Below, piece after piece: positions 36,583 through 45,622 of a stretch of DNA of 64,000 nt. A program made the translations under genes and the position numbers. Within the stretch, counting starts at the first letter, position 1. Each line of letters opens with the position of its first letter. The stretch is taken from assembly GCA_963698735.1 (NCBI GenBank), contig CAVOSA010000035.1:62001-126000 (forward strand). The letters run 5' to 3'. The notes under the pieces were generated by a model. That model was not told the DNA's origin. It ran no database searches and was given only the letters and a program-made list of their open reading frames with translations. Origin of the DNA: RPQJ01 sp963698735 (GTDB taxonomy: Bacteria; Pseudomonadota; Gammaproteobacteria; Steroidobacterales; Steroidobacteraceae).

Positions 36583-38776
36583 ATGTCGAGTGAAGCCAAG
36601 TGCCCGTTCGCCCCGATGCACGGTGCCCGCACGCATGCCGGCGCCCAGTCGAACAGTGACTGGTGGCCCAATCGGCTCAACCTCCAGATCCTGCACCAGC
36701 ACTCTGCGAAGTCCAATCCCATGGGCGAGCAGTTCAACTATGGCGAGGAGTTCAAGAAGCTCGACCTGGCTGCGCTGAAGAAGGATCTCCACGCACTGAT
36801 GACGGATTCGCAGGACTGGTGGCCGGCCGACTGGGGCCATTACGGCGGGTTGTTCATCCGCATGGCCTGGCACAGCGCGGGTACCTACCGCACTTCGGAT
36901 GGCCGCGGCGGCGGCGGCACCGGCAACCAGCGGTTCGCGCCGATCAACAGCTGGCCCGACAACGGCAACCTCGACAAGGCTCGCCGGCTGCTGTGGCCCA
37001 TCAAGAAAAAGTACGGCAACCGGATCTCCTGGGCCGACCTGATGATCCTGGCCGGCAACTGCGCGCTCGAATCGATGGGCTTCAAGACCTTCGGCTTCGG
37101 CGGCGGACGCGCGGACATCTGGGAACCTGAAGAGGACATCTACTGGGGCAGCGAGAAGACCTGGCTGGGCGACGAGCGCTACACCGGGGATCGACAGCTC
37201 GAGAACCCCCTGGGCGCCGTGCAGATGGGCCTGATCTACGTCAACCCCGAGGGCCCGAATGGCAATCCGGACCCGGTCGCGTCGGGCCGCGACGTGCGCG
37301 AGACCTTCGCCCGCATGGCGATGAACGACGAGGAGACCGTTGCGCTGGTAGCCGGTGGCCACACTTTCGGCAAAGCGCATGGCGCAGGTGATCCGGCGCT
37401 GGTGGGCCGCGAACCCGAGGGTGCCTCCATCGAACAGATGGGCCTCGGCTGGAAGAACGCCTTCGGCACCGGCAAGGGCGTGCACTGCACGACCAGCGGC
37501 ATCGAAGGGGCCTGGAAGCCGAACCCGACCCGATGGGACATGGGCTACTTCGACACGCTGCTCGGCTATGAATGGGAGCTGACGAAGAGTCCGGCCGGCG
37601 CGCACCAGTGGGTCGCGAAGAACGTCAAACCGGAGCACATGATCCCGGATGCCCACGATCCATCGAAGAAGCACCCGCCGATGATGACGACGGCGGACCT
37701 GTCGCTGCGCTTCGACCCGGCCTACGAGAAGATCTCCCGCCGGTTCCACCAGAACCCGCAGGCATTCGCGGACGCCTTCGCGCGCGCCTGGTTCAAGCTG
37801 ACGCATCGCGACATGGGCCCGCGCGCCCGCTACCTCGGCCCGGAAGTGCCGGCAGAAGAGCTGATCTGGCAGGACCCGGTCCCGGCGGTGGACCATGAAC
37901 TGGTGAACGAGCAGGACATCGCGACGCTGAAGGAGAAGGTCCTGGCTGCGGGCCTGTCGATCACGCAGCTGGTGACCACCGCCTGGGCGTCGGCAGCGAC
38001 GTTCCGCGGCAGCGACAAGCGCGGCGGGGCCAACGGCGCACGCATTCGCCTGGCACCGCAGAAGGACTGGGACGCGAACCAGCCGGCCGAACTGGCCAGG
38101 GTGCTGCAGAAGCTCGAAGCCATACAGAAGGCGTTCAACGGCGCCGCCTCCGGCAGCAAGAAGGTCTCGCTGGCCGACCTCATCGTGCTGGCCGGCTGCG
38201 CCGCGGTCGAAGCGGCGGCAAAGAAGGCGGGCCACGACGTCAAGGTGCCGTTCGCGCCCGGACGTACGGATGCCTCGCAAGCGCAGACCGATGCGGAATC
38301 GTTCTCCGTGCTGGAGCCGATCGCCGACGGCTTCCGCAACTATCAGCGTGCAGGCCTCAAGACACCCGCCGAGGAGCTGCTACTGGACCGCGCCCAGTTG
38401 CTGACACTGACCGCCCCCGAGATGACCGCGCTGGTCGGCGGCATGCGCGCGTTGAATGCCAACGTCGGGCAATCCAGGCATGGCGTGTTAACGAGCACTC
38501 CCGGGGCGCTGACGACCGATTTCTTCGTCAACCTGCTCGACATGAACATCGAGTGGCGTCCCTCTTCGACCGAAGGGGTCTATGAAGGACGCGATCGCGC
38601 CTCGGGTCAGGTCAAATGGACGGGCACTCGGGTCGACCTGGTGTTCGGTTCGAATTCCGAGCTGAGAGCGCTGGCCGAGGTCTACGCCTGTGACGACAAC
38701 AACCAGAAGTTCGTCGAAGGACTTCGTTGCGGCCTGGAACAAGGTGATGAACCTGGGTCGTTTCGACCTGGCGTAG
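36583..38776 (+). CDS. katG: Catalase-peroxidase KatG, frameshift near the 3' end
   Basis: About 730 residues. The distal site RMAWHSAGTYR, the proximal GGHTFGKAHGAG and the tyrosine in MGLIYVNPEG (part of the Met-Tyr-Trp crosslink) are all present, as are two peroxidase-like halves. The main frame runs to 38907, but after KFV (about 38715) it becomes unrelated, whereas the next frame gives the standard end KDFVAAWNKVMNLGRFDLA and a stop at 38776. A single extra base is implied. Cytoplasmic peroxide defence; divergent from PhoD. Confidence 0.95.
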
Positions 38777-38839
38777 TCGGGCAGGAAGCACCCACCGGGG
38801 CCTTCGAGCGACCCATCCGGCGCGCAGCAGAAGGGCGGA

Positions 38840-39586
38840 TCAGCCGCCAGTCACCAGCGCGTCGGGGATCTCGTAACGCTCGCTGGCGCCCAGCTTCACG
38901 ATCGTGACATCGCCCTTGCGCTCCGACGTCAGCGTGTCGATGGCCTGCGCATTCGATGCGACGGGCTTGCCCTTGACGAACAGGATGCTGCGTTTCACCG
39001 CGCTGCCCGGAATGTCGATCGTGGCTGTGCCGTCGAAACCCCGGCGGATCACGAACGCATCGCACTCACGCGGTGTCGTTTCGAACGCCGGCACGCACTT
39101 GACCTTCGCCGAGGCGTGGTACGGCGTACCCGGCACGAGCGCGTCCTTCGACGCCGCTATGGGTGCAAGGGCCTTGCCGCTCGCTCCGATCGTAACCGTG
39201 TAGTTGCTGCTTTCGCCGCGCCGCGCCGCCGGGCGCATCAAGTAGACACGCACGATGTAGTCGCCGTCGGCCGGCAGTACACCGGTGTAGTTCTCGCCGC
39301 TGTCACCGACGAACATCGCATCGCCCGTTGAACCTGGCGGCATGACATTGAAATAGTTCTGTGCGTTGGTCTTCTGCAGCTTGACGGACAGTGTCTGTCC
39401 CGCGGCTGCACGCACGACGTAATCGACCGTCGAATCACCCTTGAGCTGCCCCTTGATGACGGCCGACGATGCGCCCTTGGCAAACTGCACATTTTCCTGG
39501 CGAATACCCGAGTCGGCCGCAGCCACGCCGGCCAGGGTCTGCGCCAGCATGAGCGCCACAGCAGTCGCCACTACGATTTGCTTCAT
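38840..39586 (-). CDS. Secreted protein with PPC-like domain
   Basis: A 248-residue protein from ATG 39586 with GGAG 8 nt upstream and a signal peptide (VATAVALMLAQTLAGVAAA). Residues about 50-130 resemble bacterial pre-peptidase C-terminal (PPC) beta-sandwich domains: VDYVVRAAAGQTLSVKL, MFVGDSGENYTGVLPADGDY and YIVRVYLMR. The rest has a Cys pair (VKCVPAF, RECDAF) that may form a disulfide. No catalytic motif is visible. Converges on katG. Confidence 0.75.
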   Translation of the reverse strand: MKQIVVATAVALMLAQTLAGVAAADSGIRQENVQFAKGASSAVIKGQLKGDSTVDYVVRAAAGQTLSVKLQKTNAQNYFNVMPPGSTGDAMFVGDSGENYTGVLPADGDYIVRVYLMRPAARRGESSNYTVTIGASGKALAPIAASKDALVPGTPYHASAKVKCVPAFETTPRECDAFVIRRGFDGTATIDIPGSAVKRSILFVKGKPVASNAQAIDTLTSERKGDVTIVKLGASERYEIPDALVTGG

Positions 39587-39816
39587 GTCCTGACTCCATT
39601 CAAAAGTCGATTGAGCGATCGAGCTTGAGGAGCCAGGCTTCATGGCCAGCCACCCCGCAGCAAGGTGAGCACGTTATCACTCGGATAGTGGGCCGAGAAG
39701 CGATGACGACCGCTCTTGCCGCCGCGTGCGGTGCCGGCCAACGTTGCTTCACCGAAGGGGCGAAACAAGCGAAGCAAGTGAGGCAGGTCACTCTGTCGAC
39801 TGGCCCGGCAGGAACG

Positions 39817-39919
39817 TGGAGCGGGTGATGGGAATCGAGCCCACGTGACCTACCCAGTACCGCGCGCCAGGTCAACTACCTACGAATGATGGCGGCCCCG
39901 CGTGTGACTGAAGCGTGAA
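39817..39919 (-). repeat. tRNA-Gly 3'-end-derived repeat, copy 1
   Basis: First of seven similar elements. Bases 39817-39846, read on the minus strand, match the T-arm, 3' acceptor strand and CCA of a tRNA ending CACCCGCTCCA, with one change in the T-loop. The rest (to 39919) carries a weaker version of the internal inverted repeat and of the paired TCACACG boxes. It marks the left border of the cassette region. The most diverged complete copy, hence probably old. Confidence 0.8.
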
Positions 39920-39937
39920 TAGCGGAGCGTCGGCACA

Positions 39938-40231
39938 TCAGGCAGCCGTGAGGCGAGCTTTGGCAACCCGGCTCAGGTCCACTTGCTGCTTTGCACGCCA
40001 GAGATCATGGCTGTATTGCATGGCAAGCCAGCTCTCCGGCGAACGGCCCAGGCACTTCGACAGCCTCAGCGCCATCTCCGGACTCACGCCGCTGGCGCCG
40101 GTCAGCACCCGATTCAGGGTCGAGGGTGCGACCCCCAGCTTGGCGGCCAGTTCACGGCCGCTCAGTCCATTGGGCTCCAGGTACACCGCAGTGATGAATT
40201 CGCCCGGATGCGGCGGGTTGTGCATTGCCAT
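39938..40231 (-). CDS. higA: HigA-type antitoxin, XRE family
   Basis: A 97-residue protein with a lambda-repressor-like helix-turn-helix (LSGRELAAKLGVAPSTLNRVL) preceded by HPGEFI, the HigA signature. Such antitoxins bind and silence HigB mRNA interferases and their own promoter. Its ATG overlaps the stop of an upstream higB fragment by one base (TGATG), so it was made from a higBA operon. Only a short part of higB remains. It is the first gene after repeat copy 1, transcribed toward it. Confidence 0.9.
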   Translation of the reverse strand: MAMHNPPHPGEFITAVYLEPNGLSGRELAAKLGVAPSTLNRVLTGASGVSPEMALRLSKCLGRSPESWLAMQYSHDLWRAKQQVDLSRVAKARLTAA

Positions 40232-40290
40232 CAGTGGTAATCCTCGTAATCGAGCACGTACGCCTGCCCGTCGCGAAACTCGGTAGTCAC
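40231..40290 (-). pseudogene. higB toxin remnant (C-terminal end only)
   Basis: Nineteen codons reading TEFRDGQAYVLDYEDYH and a stop that overlaps the higA start. HigB toxins end in a similar acidic-Asp-Tyr-His motif, and the overlap is the normal higB-higA arrangement. The rest of the toxin is absent: upstream lies the 3' end of the amidohydrolase gene, whose TGA overlaps the GTG at 40290. The toxin was therefore truncated when the two genes were joined. Confidence 0.55.
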
Positions 40291-41639
40291 TGCAGGGTGT
40301 TCTTGTAGATCTTGCCGTCCTTCATGATCACCTGGAAGTTGCGAGCCGGGTCCGCGACGAGCGCGATGTTCTCGAGCGGGTTGCCGTCGACGAGCAGCAG
40401 GTCCGCCAGCGCGCCTTCCTCGACCACGCCGAGCTTGCCGGGATAGGGATTGCGCTTGCCCGACAGCGCCAGCAGTTGCGCATTGGTACCCGTCGCCTGC
40501 GCGAGGGCCTCGGCCGGCGTGAACCACGTGGCAATCTTGGCCAGCAGCGCGCCCTGCTGCAGCGCGAGCACCGGCGAGAAGAGCACGTCCGTGCCCCAAG
40601 CGGTCTTGATGCCGAACTTCTTCGCGAGCGCGTAGGTCCTCGGAGTGCCGGCGAAGACCTCGATCGCCTTCGCGCGCTGCTCTGAGCCTGGCGGGAAACC
40701 CTCCGCGAGTTCGTCGGGCAGCGGCTGCATGCTCAGCCAGACGCCCTTCTCGGCCATCATACGGGCCGTCGCCTCGTCCATCAGGTGCGCGTGCTCGATG
40801 CACTGCACGCCCGCGGCAATGGCGCGCTGGACCGCCTCCGGCGTGTAGGCGTGCACGGTCACATACGTGCCCCAGTTCGCGGCAGCCTCGACTGCGGCGC
40901 GCAGCTCCGCCTCGGTGAACGTCGAGACATCGAGGGGACTGTGCGGCGACGACACGCCGCCGCCGGCCGACAGCTTGATCTGCGAAGCGCCCTGCATGAG
41001 CTGCTCGCGGACGCGCACCGTCACTTCGTCCGGGCCGTCCGCGATCATCGCCGCGCCGACCTGCTCGGCGCGCGACGCGGGTGCGCCGATCGTCCGCGGC
41101 ACTTCCCACGACGCGCGGAAATCACCGTGGCCGCTGGTGACGCTGATCATCGCGCCCGAGGGGTAGATGCGCGGGCCCGGCAGGACGCCTTCGTCGATCG
41201 CGCGCTTCAACCCGAACGACGATCCACCCACGTCCCGGACCGTCGTGAACCCGCGCATCAGCGTCGCGGTCGCCTCGGCCGCACCCAGCACGTTCAGGTA
41301 GCCCACGTCGACGGTCAGCAGCTCGGTGAAGCGCGGCCGCACCAGCAGCGTGTGCCAGTGCGCATCGATCAGCCCGGGCATCAGCGTGCGACCGCCGCCG
41401 TCGATCACGATGCTGCCGACCGCCGGATCGACCGGGAGCGGTGCGCGGGAAATGCGCTCGATCCGGTTGCCGCGCACCAGCACGTTCGACGGCGGCGACA
41501 GGGACTTGCCCGTGCCGTCATAAATGCGGACGTTCTGGAACAGCGTCGCCCCGGCGACCGTCGTCTGCGCCGCAGCCGCGCTGCCGATCGAACAGAGCGT
41601 CGCCGCCACGCCGATCGACTTGATGAATGCGCGCATCAT
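40287..41639 (-). CDS. Secreted metal-dependent amidohydrolase
   Basis: A 450-residue protein starting at ATG 41639 (GAGGAG 8 nt upstream) with a signal peptide (AATLCSIGSAAAAQ). The metal site is DAHWH, with a probable carboxylated lysine in QIKLSAGGG, His in VHAYT and EHAH, and Asp in AWGTDV, as in Xaa-Pro dipeptidase/imidazolonepropionase-like amidohydrolases. It probably hydrolyses an amide or lactone in the periplasm. The frame runs further upstream into repeat copy 2, giving an artefactual leader. The next repeat starts 150 bp upstream. Confidence 0.9.
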   Translation of the reverse strand: MMRAFIKSIGVAATLCSIGSAAAAQTTVAGATLFQNVRIYDGTGKSLSPPSNVLVRGNRIERISRAPLPVDPAVGSIVIDGGGRTLMPGLIDAHWHTLLVRPRFTELLTVDVGYLNVLGAAEATATLMRGFTTVRDVGGSSFGLKRAIDEGVLPGPRIYPSGAMISVTSGHGDFRASWEVPRTIGAPASRAEQVGAAMIADGPDEVTVRVREQLMQGASQIKLSAGGGVSSPHSPLDVSTFTEAELRAAVEAAANWGTYVTVHAYTPEAVQRAIAAGVQCIEHAHLMDEATARMMAEKGVWLSMQPLPDELAEGFPPGSEQRAKAIEVFAGTPRTYALAKKFGIKTAWGTDVLFSPVLALQQGALLAKIATWFTPAEALAQATGTNAQLLALSGKRNPYPGKLGVVEEGALADLLLVDGNPLENIALVADPARNFQVIMKDGKIYKNTLQ

Positions 41640-41790
41640 GGTTTGGGCTCCTCGGATCGCCCGTTGCGGTTTCTGTCGACTTTGATGCCGGGGATAGTAC
41701 TGGCAGGGCGGCACGCCTGCCACCAACACCGGGGCGCGCGCAAGACTCTGGATGGAGCTTGCTGACGATGTCTCAGCCTGGCAGGAAAGT

Positions 41791-41892
41791 GGAGCGGGTG
41801 ATGGGAATCGAACCCACATGAGTCACCCCGCCTCGCACGCTGAATCAATCAGTTACGAACGCCGGCGGCTCTGCGTGTGATTGACGTGTGAA
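41791..41892 (-). repeat. tRNA-Gly 3'-end-derived repeat, copy 2
   Basis: Same structure as the other copies: tRNA 3' end (41791-41820), a variable spacer, then TCAATCA, a G+C-rich loop, and TGATTGA within paired boxes near 41875-41892. The 150 bp to its left are also homologous to the left flank of copy 6, so the repeated unit is larger here. It separates the amidohydrolase cassette from the toxin-antitoxin cassette. Confidence 0.85.
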
Positions 41893-41913
41893 ATCCAAAG
41901 GTCCAAAGTCGTT

Positions 41914-41933
41914 TATGCCATATATTGCATAAT
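41914..41933 (+). promoter_or_regulatory. Palindromic A+T-rich site before the toxin-antitoxin operon
   Basis: TTATGC (41914-41919) and GCATAA (41928-41933) form a 6-bp dyad around CATATATT, the most A+T-rich sequence nearby and 26 bp upstream of the toxin ATG. It includes plausible -10-like sequence and is a good candidate for the operator bound by the XRE antitoxin. Confidence 0.55.
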
Positions 41934-41959
41934 GGAGTCTTCGCGATTATTCTCTTGCC

Positions 41960-42292
41960 ATGAAACCCGTCGTCTGGCTCGGGACTTCCAAGGCCGACCT
42001 CAAGGCCTTCCCGGCGACGGCGATGGACGACATGGGCCACCAGCTCTTCCGGGTGCAGTGCGGACTCGATCCTGACGACTGGAAGCCGATGGCATCGATC
42101 GGTTCTGGTGTTCGGGAGATCCGAGTGCGCGATCCATCCGGAGCATTTCGTACGATCTACCTCGCGACGCGGCCTGAAGCGATCTACGTCCTGCATTGCT
42201 TCCGCAAGAAGACGCCGAAGACCGCCCGGCAAGACATCGATTTGGCACGACAACGGCTCGCCCGAGTTCCCAGGAGGGCACCTCATGGCTAG
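41960..42292 (+). CDS. RelE/HigB-like toxin, phage Gp49-like
   Basis: A 110-residue protein of the Gp49-like (DUF891) branch of the RelE/HigB superfamily. Typical are VREIRVRDPSGAFRTIYLAT and IYVLHCFRKKTPKTARQDID, including the Arg and the Lys-rich segment used for ribosome-dependent mRNA cleavage. It overlaps the antitoxin by 8 bp. The pair is the only content of the 720-bp cassette between repeat copies 2 and 3. Confidence 0.88.
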   Translation: MKPVVWLGTSKADLKAFPATAMDDMGHQLFRVQCGLDPDDWKPMASIGSGVREIRVRDPSGAFRTIYLATRPEAIYVLHCFRKKTPKTARQDIDLARQRLARVPRRAPHG

Positions 42293-42557
42293 GAAGAAAG
42301 TGCGCAGCGTATTTCAGGATCTCTATCCCGAGGATCAGGCAGCGGAGATGGAGATGCGCTCGCTCCTTCTCCAAGGTCTTGGAAGTTGGCTGGCCGGCTC
42401 GGGCATGACGCAAGCAGAGGCGGCAAAGATCCTTGCGGTCACTCAGGCCCGGGTCTCCGACATCAAGCGCGGCAAAATCAGTTCCTTCAGCCTCGACTTG
42501 CTCGTCCGGCTGGCGGCTAGGGCCGGGCTGAATCCGAGGTTGAAGCTGGTCGCTTGA
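42285..42557 (+). CDS. XRE family antitoxin
   Basis: A 90-residue helix-turn-helix protein (MTQAEAAKILAVTQARVSDI) starting at ATG 42285 with AGGAGGG 6 nt upstream. It is the usual partner of Gp49-like toxins and should neutralise the toxin and repress the operon, probably through the palindrome at 41914. A longer reading from 42108 overlaps the toxin and is rejected. Confidence 0.9.
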   Translation: MARKKVRSVFQDLYPEDQAAEMEMRSLLLQGLGSWLAGSGMTQAEAAKILAVTQARVSDIKRGKISSFSLDLLVRLAARAGLNPRLKLVA

Positions 42558-42612
42558 GTGAATGCCTTCTGCGGGCGCGTACGCTGACGCAGAAGCGGGT
42601 AAGCGAAGACCT

Positions 42613-42714
42613 GGAGCGGGTGATGGGAATCGAACCCACGCAAGTCACACCGATTCGATCGACGGATCAGTCACTTACCGGCGAAGGCGGACCCTGCGTG
42701 TGATGCACGTGTGG
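42613..42714 (-). repeat. tRNA-Gly 3'-end-derived repeat, copy 3
   Basis: The tRNA-like part (42613-42642) matches the others with one change at the end of the T-arm. Internal boxes are slightly diverged (TCAGTCAC and GTGATGCACG). It closes the toxin-antitoxin cassette and opens the cation-ATPase cassette. Confidence 0.83.
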
Positions 42715-42883
42715 CGGCTTGCGCCTTCCGCAATGGCCCTGGCTACTGAACCTCGCTGTCCTGAACGCGACCCACTACCCGCGACAGCTTGATAGTGGGA
42801 AACTCGAATTGCGCGGACCTTCCCTTGCCATCACCGTGAGGGACGCTGGAAGCCCTGCCGATACCAACGGAAGGACGCCACCG

Positions 42884-45622
42884 ATGAGCCGCCTCGAGCG
42901 ATCGCTCCGGCCCATGACCAACCCGCCCTGGCACGCCCTGGCCATCGAGCAGGTCTCCAGTGAACTTTGCAGAGACCCTGCGCAGGGACTCACCGATGCG
43001 GAGGCCGCGAAGCGGCTGGCCGAGCGCGGCCCCAACCGCCTCGCCGAGCAGCTGCCGCGCGCAGCGTGGCGCAAGTTCCTCGATCAGTTCAGAAGTTTCC
43101 TCGTCATCGTGCTGATCGGTGCCGCCATGCTCGCCGGCATGGTCGGAGATCTAAAGGACGCAATCGTCATCGCCATCGTCGTGTTGTTCAACGCGACGCT
43201 CGGTTTCGTCCAGGAGCATCGCGCCGAGGCGGCGCTGGCCGCGTTGAAGCACATGCTGGCACCCGTCGCACGCGTGCGTCGCGAGTCCCGCCCCGCCGTC
43301 GTGCCGGCGGAGCAACTCGTGCCCGGCGATCTGTTGCTGCTCGAGGCCGGCGACCGCATTCCGGCCGATGCACGCGTGCTATCCGCCCATGCCGCCGAGG
43401 TGGCGGAAGCAGCCCTCACCGGAGAATCCCATCCCGTCGCGAAGACGGCGACGGCCGTCCCGGTGCAGTCGGTGCTCGCTGAACGGTCCTCCATGGTCTA
43501 CATGAACACGGTGGTGACGCGCGGTCGCATCGAGGCCATGGTCTGCGCCACCGGCATGCAGACGGAGATGGGCAAGCTGGCGGGCCTGCTGGCGGAAACC
43601 GCGGAATCAACCACGCCACTGAAGATCCAGCTCGACGCCCTGGGGGCGCGGCTTGCCGTCATAGCCGGCGTCGTGGTCGCAATAATGTTCGCGCTCGGCC
43701 TGGCGCGCGGCGACGACCTCGTTGACACCACCATGACGGCCATCGCGCTGGCGGTGGCCGCGATCCCCGAGGGACTTCCGGCGGTCGTCACGGTCACCCT
43801 CGCACTGGGCATGCATCGCATGGCCCGTCGCCGCGCCATCGTACGCAGACTGGCCGCCGTGGAAACGCTCGGCTGCACCACGGTGATCTGTTCCGACAAG
43901 ACCGGCACGTTGACCTTGAACCGGATGACGGCACGCCGCGCGTGGTTGCTGGGCCGGCACTTTGTCGTCGACGGCGATGGATACGATGGCCGCGGTCACA
44001 TCAGCGCCAAGGACGGAGCAGAGACTCCGGATCTACGGCCGCTGCTGCGGCCGGCGGCCCTGTGTTCCGATTCACGCATCCGTGATGGCGAACTCATCGG
44101 CGATCCCACCGAGGGTGCTCTGCTTGCACTGGCCGCGAAATGTGGCATCGACGCTGAACCGCTCGCGGAGCAATGCCCGCGCATTGCCGAGATCCCGTTC
44201 GAGTCGGCCCACAAGTTCATGGCCACATTCCACCACGACGGCGACGTGGTGCGCATGTGGCTGAAGGGCGCACCCGACGTGCTGCTCGCGCGCGCCACCC
44301 GCTGGATCGCCAGAGACGGCGAGCAGCCACTCGACGACGCAGCGCGCGACGCGTTCGCTGATACGAACGTCGCCCTCGCCAACGACGCATTGCGCGTGCT
44401 CGCGCTGGCCGGGCGAACGATTCCCGCCGGTGAATTCGACCCGGCCGGGAACCTGATGGCATGGACAAGCCAACTCACGCTCTTCGGACTGATTGGCCTC
44501 ATCGACCCGCCGCGACCCGAAGCGCGCGCGGCCATTGCGACGTGCCGCAAAGCCGGCATCGGCGTGAAGATGATCACAGGCGACCATCGCAGCACCGCTG
44601 CGGCCATTGCCCGTGACCTGGGCCTGGAAGGCACGGTGCGCGAGGGTCTCGAGATCGAGGGACTCTCCGGACCGGCGCTGGCCGAACTGGTGGAAGGTAC
44701 CGCCGTCTTCGCCCGCGTCTCGCCCGAGCACAAGCTCGCAATCGTCAACGCCCTCAAGTCGCGCGGACACGTGGTAGCCATGACCGGTGACGGAGTGAAC
44801 GACGCACCGGCGCTGAAGGCGGCCGACATCGGCGTCGCCATGGGAATCACCGGCACCGAGGTGACCAAGGAGGCTGCCACCCTGGTGCTCGCCGACGACA
44901 ACTTCGCCACGATGGTCGACGCGGTGAAGGAAGGACGCACGATCTACGACAACATCATCAAGTTCGTGCGCTTTCAGCTCTCCACGAACATCGGCGCGAT
45001 CCTAACCGTACTCAGTGCGCCGCTGTTCGGCCTGCCAACACCCTTCACTGCGATCCAGATCCTCTGGGTCAACATCATCATGGACGGACCGCCGGCCATG
45101 ACGCTGGGCGTCGAGCCGGCGCGGTCCGGCATCATGAACCAGCCGCCGCGCTCCGCCGATGCGAGCATCCTCACCGGCCGCCGCGTGGCGCGCCTCTCGC
45201 TCTATGGGCTGACCATGGCGGTCGGCACCCTTGCCGCCTACGCCTGGGGCGAAAGCGGCGATGGCGGCCACGCTTATGCGGTCACGCTGGCCTTCACGAC
45301 GTTCGTCCTGTTCCAGTTCTTCAATATCTTCAATGCTCGCGCCGAGTACGACAGTGCCTTCAGCCGGCAGTTCTTCGACAACCTCCGGTTATTGTTCGCC
45401 CTGTTCTGCGTGGTCGGCCTGCAGATCGTGGTCGTGCACTGGGCGCCCGCACAGGCCGTGTTCGACACGGTTGACCTGACCCTCGCCGATTGGGCGTTGG
45501 CGACCCTGATCGCGTCGAGCGTCTTGCTGTTCGACGAGATCCGCAAACTCGCGGAGCGGATCGTGCGCAGTCGACTTCCGAGCGGACCCCGGAACGTGAG
45601 GACCGGCCCAAGACCCGCATGA
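42884..45622 (+). CDS. P2-type cation-transporting ATPase
   Basis: A 912-residue P-type ATPase with about ten membrane segments. Hallmarks are the actuator TGES, phosphorylation site CSDKTGTLT, KGAPDV nucleotide-binding region and MTGDGVNDAPALK hinge. M4 has IPEGLP, as in SERCA-type pumps; M6 has WVNIIMDGPPAMT with the conserved Asn and Asp, but M5 reads NIGAILT where SERCA has the site-I Glu. This suggests a single-site Ca2+ or Mn2+ pump like PMR1. GGAAGGA precedes ATG 42884 and the stop overlaps the phospholipase gene. Confidence 0.93.
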   Translation: MSRLERSLRPMTNPPWHALAIEQVSSELCRDPAQGLTDAEAAKRLAERGPNRLAEQLPRAAWRKFLDQFRSFLVIVLIGAAMLAGMVGDLKDAIVIAIVVLFNATLGFVQEHRAEAALAALKHMLAPVARVRRESRPAVVPAEQLVPGDLLLLEAGDRIPADARVLSAHAAEVAEAALTGESHPVAKTATAVPVQSVLAERSSMVYMNTVVTRGRIEAMVCATGMQTEMGKLAGLLAETAESTTPLKIQLDALGARLAVIAGVVVAIMFALGLARGDDLVDTTMTAIALAVAAIPEGLPAVVTVTLALGMHRMARRRAIVRRLAAVETLGCTTVICSDKTGTLTLNRMTARRAWLLGRHFVVDGDGYDGRGHISAKDGAETPDLRPLLRPAALCSDSRIRDGELIGDPTEGALLALAAKCGIDAEPLAEQCPRIAEIPFESAHKFMATFHHDGDVVRMWLKGAPDVLLARATRWIARDGEQPLDDAARDAFADTNVALANDALRVLALAGRTIPAGEFDPAGNLMAWTSQLTLFGLIGLIDPPRPEARAAIATCRKAGIGVKMITGDHRSTAAAIARDLGLEGTVREGLEIEGLSGPALAELVEGTAVFARVSPEHKLAIVNALKSRGHVVAMTGDGVNDAPALKAADIGVAMGITGTEVTKEAATLVLADDNFATMVDAVKEGRTIYDNIIKFVRFQLSTNIGAILTVLSAPLFGLPTPFTAIQILWVNIIMDGPPAMTLGVEPARSGIMNQPPRSADASILTGRRVARLSLYGLTMAVGTLAAYAWGESGDGGHAYAVTLAFTTFVLFQFFNIFNARAEYDSAFSRQFFDNLRLLFALFCVVGLQIVVVHWAPAQAVFDTVDLTLADWALATLIASSVLLFDEIRKLAERIVRSRLPSGPRNVRTGPRPA

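Noticed and set aside
36361..38280. Minus-strand frame of 639 codons
   Set aside because: It lies opposite katG, has no motif and reflects the third-position G+C bias of the real gene.
39600..39816. Purine-rich 9-bp near-repeats around 39765-39792
   Set aside because: Only three imperfect units; no link to a gene or to the main repeat could be shown.
41640..41848. Short proteins reading WVRFPSPAP or DSHHPLHF at several repeats
   Set aside because: They are translations of the tRNA 3' end and recur at every copy; they are well-known artefacts of tRNA-derived DNA.
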